This document shows, piece by piece, positions 8,912 through 15,175 of a stretch of 64,000 nt of DNA; positions within the stretch are counted from its first letter, which is position 1; each line of letters begins with the position of its first letter. The DNA comes from Methylotenera_A aquatica. Its GTDB lineage: Bacteria; Pseudomonadota; Gammaproteobacteria; Burkholderiales; Methylophilaceae. Both the position numbers and the translations under genes were made by a program. The stretch spans positions 558,001 to 622,000 of the forward strand of contig OZ271846.1 in the NCBI GenBank assembly GCA_965601485.1, given 5' to 3'. Below the pieces are notes generated by a model. That model was not told the origin of the DNA. It did not search any database and saw only the letters and a list, made by a program, of their open reading frames with translations.

Positions 8912-9490
8912 ATGGTTTTAAAAGTACATTATCTAAATCCTGCTTTATTCTTGCTAGTATTGTTAAGCAACTTGGTTACTACTCCTGTTTTTGCGGACGG
9001 CAAAGCAAGTTTGTTAGCAGAAGATAAATCGCCTTTAGAACAAATTGAAGAGAGTGGTTTAGAAAAAACGCTTCAACATAATTTTAGCCCGGATGACAGA
9101 GCGCGTTTGCGCAAAGCGTTGGCCGACTATGCAAGATCTACAGACCCTGAACATGCGCAAATAGAGCAAAAGCGCAAAGCTATGAAAGAAAGTGTTCAAA
9201 TCCGATTTAACGGATGCAATAAAGATAATGACGATTCGATTGACCGTGAAGAAGCAACCTTATGCTTGCCACAAATCGCGCGCCATTTTAACTTTGTTGA
9301 CGTTGATGAGAACGATGTCATTACCTTAGAAGAGTTAGAGCTTGCACAAGCAAAATCTATTGAGCGTCAAAAAGCCGCTGAAGCGAAAATAGAAGCACAG
9401 AAAATTTTGGATGCAGAAGACGAAATTAAAAGTAAAGGCAAATCTAGAAATAATAAAGAAGCTTCAAATATCCGCAAACGTCCAAGTTAA
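8912..9490 (+). CDS. secreted EF-hand domain protein
   Basis: A 192-residue protein with an N-terminal signal peptide (hydrophobic core about 10-26, likely cleaved after VFA). It has two EF-hand-like loops: 103-114 (N-x-D-x-D-x-S-I...E) and 130-141 (D-x-D-x-N-x-V-I...E). Both keep the Asp/Asn ligands at positions 1, 3 and 5 and the Glu at 12. The C-terminus is lysine- and glutamate-rich, probably helical. A calcium-binding periplasmic role is likely, but the process is unknown. A hairpin at 9544-9578 follows. Confidence 0.75.
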   Translation: MVLKVHYLNPALFLLVLLSNLVTTPVFADGKASLLAEDKSPLEQIEESGLEKTLQHNFSPDDRARLRKALADYARSTDPEHAQIEQKRKAMKESVQIRFNGCNKDNDDSIDREEATLCLPQIARHFNFVDVDENDVITLEELELAQAKSIERQKAAEAKIEAQKILDAEDEIKSKGKSRNNKEASNIRKRPS

Positions 9491-9543
9491 GTTTAGTCAA
9501 AGTCTATTCTTCTTCAAAGTTTAAATTTAGTTGTATAAACTTC

Positions 9544-9578
9544 ATTAAAGTTAAGCTAATTTATTGCTTAACTTTAAT
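9544..9578 (+). terminator. hairpin after the EF-hand gene
   Basis: Thirteen-base complementary arms (ATTAAAGTTAAGC and its complement) around a 9-nt AT loop, 54 bases after the stop codon. There is no long T-run, so termination efficiency is uncertain. Confidence 0.5.
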
Positions 9579-9652
9579 TTAAACAAATTCATGCAACACC
9601 GCTCATACCAACAACCTTGATAAACCTCTATGAATAGTTTAAAAGTATTGGT

Positions 9653-10810
9653 ATGACGTATACGCAAAATACTGGCAAAAACTCACCCGCATTTTCTTTA
9701 GAAATAATAACCAGTATTAACGATATTGTTGCATCCGATTGGGACGCTTTAACCGATGGGACGCCCTTAATCAGCCACGCTTTTTTAAGTGCACTAGAAA
9801 ATTCGGCATCGATTGGGCAAGGCACTGGGTGGATGCCGCACTCATTAATTTTTAAGCAAAATAATCAATTAGTAGGCGCTATGCCGCTATATTTAAAAAG
9901 CCATTCTTATGGCGAATATGTGTTTGATTGGGCTTGGGCTGATGCTTATCAACGAAGTGGGCTGGATTATTACCCCAAGCTATTATCGGCGATTCCTTTT
10001 TCGCCAATCACTAGTAGCCGCTTACTAAGCCATCAGCCTGAAGTTCAACTATTGATGATTAAAGCGCTTGAAAATGTGCTGCGTGAGAATCAGCTATCTA
10101 GCGCCCATATTTTGTTTCCAGATGAAAATAGCGCAACACAATTAGAAGTAGCTGGCTGGCTTAAGCGCACTGGTGTTCAGTTTAGATGGCAAAATAAATG
10201 TTATCAAAATTTTGAAGATTTTTTAACGACTTTAAGCCACGATAAGCGCAAAAAAATTCATCAAGAGCGTAAAAAAATCGCCCAAGCGGGTGTTGTTTGC
10301 AGGCAAATAAAAGGGATTAATGCGACTGAAGATGACTGGGATTTTTTTTACCAGTGTTACAACAATACGTATCGCGAGCATCACTCCACGCCCTATTTAA
10401 CGCGGCCGTTTTTTGAATTAATCGGCAAAAATATGCCGCAATATATTTTGCTGATTGTGGCAGAAATATCAGGCAATCCAGTTGCCTGCACTCTTAATAT
10501 CTATAATCAACACACCTTGTATGGTCGTTACTGGGGGGCTGTTAAATTTATCTCGGGCTTGCATTTTGAGTTGTGTTATTACCAAGCGCAGCAATTTTGT
10601 ATTGCCGAAAATATCACCTATTTTGAAGGGGGAGCGCAGGGCGAGCACAAATTGGCACGCGGATTTGAGCCGCGACCAACTTGTTCATTTCATAAGATTT
10701 CACATCCAGATTTTGAGTCCGCTATTCAGCAATTTTTAGATAAAGAAGGTGAGGGCGTTGCGGCCTACACCTCTGAACTAGAAGAACGCGCACCCTTTAA
10801 AGCCATTTAA
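9653..10810 (+). CDS. FemAB/GNAT-like acyltransferase family protein (DUF482, COG3146)
   Basis: A 385-residue cytoplasmic protein of the peptidogalycan/FemAB-like GNAT group. Typical family segments are the N-terminal ISHAFLSALE, PLYLKSHSYGEYVFDWAWA, a central KRKKIHQERKK stretch, and the C-terminal ARGFEPRPTCSFHKI. These proteins are predicted N-acyltransferases, but substrates are not established. The ATG at 9653 lies in an AT-rich leader without a strong ribosome binding site. It converges with, and slightly overlaps, the decayed SDR gene on the other strand. Confidence 0.82.
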   Translation: MTYTQNTGKNSPAFSLEIITSINDIVASDWDALTDGTPLISHAFLSALENSASIGQGTGWMPHSLIFKQNNQLVGAMPLYLKSHSYGEYVFDWAWADAYQRSGLDYYPKLLSAIPFSPITSSRLLSHQPEVQLLMIKALENVLRENQLSSAHILFPDENSATQLEVAGWLKRTGVQFRWQNKCYQNFEDFLTTLSHDKRKKIHQERKKIAQAGVVCRQIKGINATEDDWDFFYQCYNNTYREHHSTPYLTRPFFELIGKNMPQYILLIVAEISGNPVACTLNIYNQHTLYGRYWGAVKFISGLHFELCYYQAQQFCIAENITYFEGGAQGEHKLARGFEPRPTCSFHKISHPDFESAIQQFLDKEGEGVAAYTSELEERAPFKAI

Positions 10811-11347
10811 GTTTCTGCATTTGATGCTTGCTTACCAAGCAATGGATTTGTCATCAAACGCTGTAAATTACCTTGTGTTTTTAAACTTAAATTTTCAATC
10901 ATGCTACGCATACCAGTAACGCTGGTGTGCGTGCTAATTAAAACGTTAGGTGCACCTGCATCGGTTTGCATCCGGCCAGGGTGTAATTTCACAAAGCTTA
11001 TGCCATAGGGCTTTAAATCAATCGATAAATTTTTCACCACCATATTAACAGCGGCTTTGCTGCTATAGTAAATATAGCTTTCTCCACTGATGTTGAAATC
11101 AGTGCTGCCCATTTTGCTAGAAAGTTTGGCCATTTTTTTGAGCTGACGTTTAGCAACATGCTTTACAAAAGCCCCTGCCATTTTGGTTGAAATTGTTATA
11201 TTTTGTAATCAATGTCTGTTACGCAATAACCGCTTCAGGGTCGTGGTAACAAGCCAGCACAATCCATCTATAGGCGACGTATTGCTTGGCAAACTCCAAT
11301 CCTAAACCACGGTTAGAGTCTGAGATAAATACTTGATAAATGCTCAT
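10807..11347 (-). pseudogene. decayed short-chain dehydrogenase/reductase
   Basis: From the ATG at 11347 the frame encodes a typical SDR N-terminus with the glycine-rich SDSNRGLGLEFAKQY segment, then stops. After roughly 45 residues the next matching segment begins near 11181: LSSKMGS, the catalytic YIYYSSKAA (YxxxK) and LHPGRMQTD. The middle of the Rossmann domain, including the NNAG region, is missing. An internal deletion plus a stop makes this a pseudogene. The 124-codon C-terminal part has its own ATG but cannot form a full SDR. Confidence 0.75.
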
Positions 11348-11476
11348 CAAAACGCCTTTATTAAAATACTTAAGTATTATTCTATCTAGTTTTTGTGTAG
11401 GGTTAGATGCTAAAGATTAAAAAGACTTAACGGTTTTACGTAAAATCATTAGGTTTATTTACGCTAAGCGCATAGG

Positions 11477-11504
11477 TTAACTTTTTAAGTAGTGCTCATA
11501 ATAC
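11477..11504 (+). promoter_or_regulatory. candidate sigma-70 promoter of pqqA copy 1
   Basis: TTAACT (11477-11482) and TAATAC (11499-11504) are separated by 16 bp and sit about 50 bp before the start codon. In copy 2 the same site (12268-12295) reads GTAACT at -35, so copy 2 may be weaker. Confidence 0.45.
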
Positions 11505-11555
11505 CAAACATAAAGCGAATCATTTTGAATCGACAAAATATAAAGGATTAAAATC

Positions 11556-11627
11556 ATGTGGACAACACCAGCAGCTACTGAAATGCGGTTTGGCTTTGAA
11601 GTAACAATGTACGTAATGAATAAATAA
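11556..11627 (+). CDS. pqqA: coenzyme PQQ precursor peptide PqqA, copy 1
   Basis: A 23-residue peptide starting MWTTPAATEMRFG and containing FEVTMY. Glu15 and Tyr19 in the ExxxY pattern are the two residues crosslinked by the radical SAM enzyme PqqE to build PQQ. Length and motif match PqqA of other bacteria. AAAGGA lies eight bases before the ATG and a terminator follows at 11645-11676, so it is transcribed alone. No pqqB-E genes are nearby; they must be elsewhere. An identical peptide is encoded at 12348-12419. Confidence 0.93.
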   Translation: MWTTPAATEMRFGFEVTMYVMNK

Positions 11628-11644
11628 TTAGTTCATTCTAATTG

Positions 11645-11676
11645 AAAAGCCCAGTGATTAATTACTGGGCTTTTTT
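11645..11676 (+). terminator. intrinsic terminator after pqqA copy 1
   Basis: AAAAGCCCAGT and ACTGGGCTTTTTT form a GC-rich stem around an 8-nt loop followed by Ts. Confidence 0.9.
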
Positions 11677-11747
11677 GTTGGCTACCGTAATGGAACACTT
11701 TGCTCATTTAGCCATCTATAGAATACTCATTGATTAGCAACAAGTAC

Positions 11748-12218
11748 ATGAAAACCTTAAAAATAGCTTTAGTAGCACTGTCCTTAATCAGCGCCAATCT
11801 GAGCTCCCAAGCGCAAACCTTTTTCGAGGAAACCTTTACAGGAAAATACACTGAGCAATTTGTTAACGGCGGCCAGAAGTATGAAGTCAATATTCTAAAC
11901 GGCAAAAAACAAGGCTTAGAAATATTTTGGTATGAAAGTGGACGCATTAAAATTCAAACTAATTATGTAGATGACAAAGAAGATGGTGTTTGGAATCAAT
12001 GGTACGAAAATGGCCAAATGAAGCTAGAAGCGCATTACAAAGATGGACGTGAGCATGGGAGCTTTAAACAATGGTATGAAAATGGCCAACAGCGTGCTCA
12101 ATCAAACTTTGTTAATGGCAAAAAAGAAGGCTCTGAGTATACATGGGACAAAGGCGGAAGGTTGAAATCAGAATTGCTTTATAAAGATGGACAGGTTCTA
12201 AATGCGTCAAATAATTAA
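11748..12218 (+). CDS. secreted MORN/YwqK-like repeat protein
   Basis: A 156-residue protein with a signal peptide (hydrophobic core about 4-18, cleavage likely after SQA). Several tandem repeats of the type G-x-W-x-x-WYENGQ-x-K-x-x-x-x-YKDG follow, as in the MORN-like YwqK family. WYESG, WYENGQ and WYENGQ mark successive units. Such proteins are often called antitoxins by homology to YwqK, but export makes that role doubtful here. The ATG at 11748 is chosen because it begins the signal peptide; a TTG is 18 bases upstream. It sits between two pqqA copies. Confidence 0.7.
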   Translation: MKTLKIALVALSLISANLSSQAQTFFEETFTGKYTEQFVNGGQKYEVNILNGKKQGLEIFWYESGRIKIQTNYVDDKEDGVWNQWYENGQMKLEAHYKDGREHGSFKQWYENGQQRAQSNFVNGKKEGSEYTWDKGGRLKSELLYKDGQVLNASNN

Positions 12219-12347
12219 AATTTGTTTTACGTAAAATCATTAGGTTTATTTACGCTAAGCGCATAGGGTAACTTTTTAAGTAGTGCTCATAATACCAAAA
12301 CACAAAGCGAATCATTTTGAATCGACAAAATTTAAAGGATTAAAATC

Positions 12348-12419
12348 ATGTGGACAACACCAGCAGCTACTGAAATGCGTTTTGGCTTTGAAGTAACAAT
12401 GTACGTAATGAATAAATAA
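12348..12419 (+). CDS. pqqA: coenzyme PQQ precursor peptide PqqA, copy 2
   Basis: Encodes the same 23-residue peptide as copy 1; the only coding difference is a synonymous Arg codon (CGT for CGG). It has the same AAAGGA ribosome binding site and terminator. Glu15 and Tyr19 are intact, so it should be a functional PQQ precursor. Extra pqqA copies raise precursor dosage without the rest of the pathway (inference). Confidence 0.93.
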   Translation: MWTTPAATEMRFGFEVTMYVMNK

Positions 12420-12436
12420 TTAGTTCATTCTAATTG

Positions 12437-12469
12437 AAAAGCCCAGTGATTAATTACTGGGCTTTTTTT
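12437..12469 (+). terminator. intrinsic terminator after pqqA copy 2
   Basis: Same stem as copy 1 (GCCCAGT/ACTGGGC) followed by seven Ts. Confidence 0.9.
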
Positions 12470-12591
12470 ACGCCCTTCAGATTCATCCATCTATTTAAAG
12501 CTACACTTAACAAGTTTGTTTACAAACGCATCAAAAAGTTCAATTGAGTCGTAACAACGAATTTGATTTTATCGACACATATTATGCAATA

Positions 12592-12624
12592 AAAAGCCCC
12601 GAAGCTATTAACAACGGGGCTTTT
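12592..12624. terminator. bidirectional hairpin left of the island
   Basis: AAAAGCCCCG and CGGGGCTTTT are perfect arms around a 13-nt loop. On the minus strand it lies just past the displaced tRNA 3' half, so it may be the original tRNA-Met terminator left behind by the insertion. Confidence 0.65.
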
Positions 12625-12657
12625 AGAGGGTTTTTGGTATTATTTGATACCCTGTAT

Positions 12658-12702
12658 TGGTGGGAAAGAGGGACTTGAACCCTCGACCCCAGGATTATGA
12701 AT
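12658..12702 (-). pseudogene. displaced 3' half of tRNA-Met (left attachment site)
   Basis: Forty-five bases match the 3' half of the intact tRNA-Met at 21932-22008, from the anticodon through CCA. Differences are one deleted acceptor-stem base and a compensating pair change in the T-stem. The exact 19-bp identity shared with the intact gene is 12684-12702. Confidence 0.8.
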
Positions 12703-12790
12703 TGCTTAGTTAATACAAGACCTCTTGTAAAATATAGCTTACAGCTTGGTGTAAAATCATGTGCAACAAAATGTGCAATGTAATGACTTG

Positions 12791-12976
12791 CTAACTGGCT
12801 GATTCTCTGTCGCTTATCCACTGTTCAATAGTGCTAAGTCGCCACACAGCAGTGCGCTCAGTTAGTTTGATTTGCTTTGGGAATTTGTTTTGCGCTATTA
12901 GTCTGTAAATAGTTTGCTTGCTAATACCTAACATCATAGCAAGTTCTTTAATTCTAATGTACCTATCAAGTTTCAT
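12791..12976 (-). CDS. AlpA-family DNA-binding regulator/excisionase
   Basis: A 61-residue MerR/excisionase-like winged helix. IRIKELAMMLGISKQTIYRL is the helix-turn-helix and WRLSTIEQWI the C-terminal wing segment, typical of AlpA proteins. In tRNA-integrated islands these proteins regulate the integrase or act as recombination directionality factors. It sits near the left end, opposite the integrase. Start ATG at 12976. Confidence 0.85.
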   Translation of the reverse strand: MKLDRYIRIKELAMMLGISKQTIYRLIAQNKFPKQIKLTERTAVWRLSTIEQWISDRESAS

Positions 12977-13027
12977 TTAGTGCACTTTCAAAAAAACACA
13001 CAATTTACTATCAATAATTTCTAATTA

Positions 13028-13213
13028 TTAGTGATTATTTAATTTAGCTAGCACTTGAGTATTTTTCTGTATCGCTTGCGTAGCATTTAATCGTTTCTGC
13101 TGTTCGCGTTCAGTTTTTAGCTGTGTTGATGCACGCTCTTTTTGCTGCTTGAGAGCATTAATGCGTGATTGCTGTGGAGTAGGTAATTTGTTAGTTATTT
13201 CTGTTATGCGCAT
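13028..13213 (-). CDS. small coiled-coil protein, function unknown
   Basis: A 61-residue frame from the ATG at 13213 (an upstream in-frame start would add five residues). It is rich in Lys, Gln, Arg and Glu with almost no hydrophobic core beyond heptad-like Leu/Ala, predicting one long helix. The opening MRITEITNKLPTPQQSRI pattern, followed by QQKERASTQL, looks like small basic proteins common on integrative elements. No function is recognised. Confidence 0.45.
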   Translation of the reverse strand: MRITEITNKLPTPQQSRINALKQQKERASTQLKTEREQQKRLNATQAIQKNTQVLAKLNNH

Positions 13214-13253
13214 ATAAATATTTAGCACATAAAAAATCTCTTATATTTAGAGA

Positions 13254-13415
13254 TTATTTTATTTGTTGCGGATAGCTAACTAAATTGGCTTTGCCGTAAA
13301 TTGCTTCAAGCTGTAGCTTTGCTTTATATGCATTAGTCGCTTGCACCTGCACATCAGTAGTTGTTTTAATCGTTTTTGTAACTTCCAGTTTAACCTTGCA
13401 CTTATACATATTCAT
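13254..13415 (-). CDS. small hypothetical protein, 53 residues
   Basis: Opens at the ATG at 13415 behind a clear GAGGAG ribosome binding site and encodes 53 residues starting MNMYKCKVKLEV and ending YPQQIK. The central TTTDVQVQATNAYKAKLQLEAIYG is consistent with a small beta-alpha fold. It lies in line with the two small genes downstream on the same strand. The ribosome binding site and spacing are the main evidence; the function is unknown. Confidence 0.5.
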   Translation of the reverse strand: MNMYKCKVKLEVTKTIKTTTDVQVQATNAYKAKLQLEAIYGKANLVSYPQQIK

Positions 13416-13633
13416 AGCTGTAACTCCTCAGTCTAAAACTATACGTTACAGTCATGTGTGCATTTTTCCTACCTGTAATGCCTCAGTTGTTCGCCACTCA
13501 AACCTCAGCTTAACCTTTTAGTTTAACTTCAGTAGCAAACAATTCCTACCTCAATATAGTCGCCATCTGCTAGTGCAAATGGCAACAAAAACCAATTAAT
13601 TATTTCCTTTGTTTTTTCTGCATAAATAAAATT

Positions 13634-14209
13634 ATGAAACTAGAAGAAATAAGAAAGAAAGTTGGCTACAGCGCAAATACTAAAACGACGTTAAAGCAAT
13701 CGCTACGTATATGGCTAGCGAGCAGCAACAATTATCAAATGTCTATAACTGTTATGCCCAAAAAGTTGTTTGTTAAACACTTGCCTAGTTACTACAACAG
13801 CAAAAGGAAAGTAGCACAAAGGGAACTTACAAAAGCTGAACTGAAAGCGGCATATGAGCGATTAATGGCAATTATTAATGAACAAGTACATAAAAAAGCT
13901 TATAGACGCTTTGGCAGAAGACTTAATGCAATAGCTGCAATTGAAGGTGAACGTAGCTTTAAGGATTTGCACTTGCATATTGCAATAGGCGCAAAGCCAA
14001 GTTACTTAACATATGCACAATTAAAACAACGCATAGAAAAAGCTATACGTATTAGTGGTGACTTTGAAACAGACAATACAAGTTACGTTGAAGGCAAAAC
14101 TGACGACAGTGACAAGTACAGATACAAAGTAGACATTATGGATAGCGGCTGGGTTGATTACATTACAAAAGAAATGGCTAAAAACAACATAGATAATCTG
14201 TTGTTGTAG
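13634..14209 (+). CDS. putative HUH-endonuclease-like Rep protein
   Basis: A 191-residue basic protein. DLHLHIAIG gives an H-x-H pair (His113, His115) preceded by GERSFK, and the C-terminal GWVDYITKE has a Tyr (176) followed three residues later by Lys (179). This order, metal-binding HxH then a YxxK catalytic tyrosine, is that of single-tyrosine HUH replication initiators or relaxases. If active, it would nick one strand to start rolling-circle replication of the excised element (inference). It is smaller than most plasmid Rep proteins. Start ATG at 13634. Confidence 0.6.
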   Translation: MKLEEIRKKVGYSANTKTTLKQSLRIWLASSNNYQMSITVMPKKLFVKHLPSYYNSKRKVAQRELTKAELKAAYERLMAIINEQVHKKAYRRFGRRLNAIAAIEGERSFKDLHLHIAIGAKPSYLTYAQLKQRIEKAIRISGDFETDNTSYVEGKTDDSDKYRYKVDIMDSGWVDYITKEMAKNNIDNLLL

Positions 14210-14485
14210 TTATTAAGTGTAAGTGTATTTGTCGTAGTACATACACGGTTAATGTTAATAAGCACGCAATGTGCTTAATTGTTTTAACACGCCTATAGCA
14301 AACTCAATTAAATACAAAACACTGCCAACAAACAACAAACGCACTAAACAAACTAAGAACAACAAATGATTGATATGAGTTTAGCTAAGCGTAAAGAGCA
14401 AATATTAAAACCAAAGCTAATACATAATATCTTTGGTTGTTAGTTGAAATGTTGCTAAGTACTTAATATATATAAGGAATTATTA
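14210..14485. other. AT-rich gap between the HUH-like gene and recombinase
   Basis: Contains a small hairpin TAAGCAC-GCAAT-GTGCTTA at 14259-14277 that may terminate the HUH-like gene. An ORF of about 25 codons at 14366 has no ribosome binding site and is not called. The region could hold a nick site or origin for the HUH-like protein, but I see no diagnostic repeat. Confidence 0.4.
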
Positions 14486-14578
14486 ATGATTAGCACATGG
14501 CAGAAACTGATAGGAATTTTGAAACAAAGAAAATATGCTGCGACTAATGATAAACATTGTTTAAGGGGCAGAAAATGA
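14486..14578 (+). CDS. short leader ORF coupled to the recombinase
   Basis: Thirty residues from the ATG at 14486, with AAGGA seven bases upstream. Its TGA overlaps the ATG of the following recombinase (ATGA at 14575-14578). The arrangement suggests translational coupling. The peptide, MISTWQKLIGILKQ..., is basic and otherwise unrecognised. Confidence 0.4.
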   Translation: MISTWQKLIGILKQRKYAATNDKHCLRGRK

Positions 14579-15174
14579 AACAAGCACGTGTATTAAATGA
14601 AAAGGAATTGAACGCATTATTTAGATATGTGGCAACTAGGAAATACGCAGCACGAGATAGGGCGATTTTGGCATGCACATATTTTGGTGGCATGCGTATT
14701 GGCGAAGTGGCAGCTTTATGTATAAAAGATGTGTTGGCTGCTGATGGAACAATTAAACTTGAAATTAACTTAACGGCTGAGCAAACAAAAGGCAAGTACG
14801 GCAGAGCGGTAGTGTTAGCTGACAAGCTACGCAAAGAACTGATGGAATACTTGCTGACTAGATACAGCAAAAACGAATTGATTGCACTTGCTTACAGCAA
14901 TTTAACTAACAAGCCGTTATTTACAACACAAAAAAGCGCAGGCTTTAGTGCTAACACACTGACTTACACTATGCACATGCTGTACAAAGACGCTGGCTTT
15001 TTAGATGGTGCAAGCAGTCACAGTGGCAGACGTAGCTTTTTAACACACTTATCCAGTAAGTCAGTGCCGCTTAAAGTGTTGATGGAGTTGGCTGGACACA
15101 GACAAGCACAAACAACTATGCGCTATATTAATGTTACTGCTGACATGAAACGTGCGGCGGTGGAGTTGGTATAA
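14575..15174 (+). CDS. tyrosine recombinase, catalytic domain only
   Basis: A 199-residue site-specific recombinase with all main catalytic positions: Arg41 in GGMRIGEV, a Lys near 72-74, HSGR at 149-152, His175 in AGHRQ and nucleophile Tyr184 in MRYINV. The N-terminal SAM-like core-binding domain of XerC/D-type enzymes is missing, so the protein starts almost directly at the catalytic fold. It may resolve multimers or invert DNA rather than integrate the island. The ATG at 14575 is favoured over a TTG at 14557 because of AAGGGG upstream and coupling to the preceding ORF. Confidence 0.85.
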   Translation: MKQARVLNEKELNALFRYVATRKYAARDRAILACTYFGGMRIGEVAALCIKDVLAADGTIKLEINLTAEQTKGKYGRAVVLADKLRKELMEYLLTRYSKNELIALAYSNLTNKPLFTTQKSAGFSANTLTYTMHMLYKDAGFLDGASSHSGRRSFLTHLSSKSVPLKVLMELAGHRQAQTTMRYINVTADMKRAAVELV

Positions 15175-15175
15175 G

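Larger units (their letters stand above)
11433..11676. repeat. direct repeat copy 1 carrying pqqA
   Basis: About 244 bp nearly identical to 12224-12469, with only a handful of substitutions and one inserted base. Each copy begins with a 12-bp palindrome TTTTACGTAAAA and contains a promoter, pqqA and its terminator. The repeats are direct and separated by the MORN-like gene. Confidence 0.9.
12224..12469. repeat. direct repeat copy 2 carrying pqqA
   Basis: Second copy of the pqqA cassette; see 11433-11676. It starts six bases after the MORN-like stop codon. The near identity implies a recent duplication or ongoing gene conversion. Confidence 0.9.

Noticed and set aside
12582..12821. 79-codon minus-strand frame across the left attachment site
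   Set aside because: It overlaps the terminator and the displaced tRNA half, and its residues mirror tRNA sequence. No ribosome binding site.
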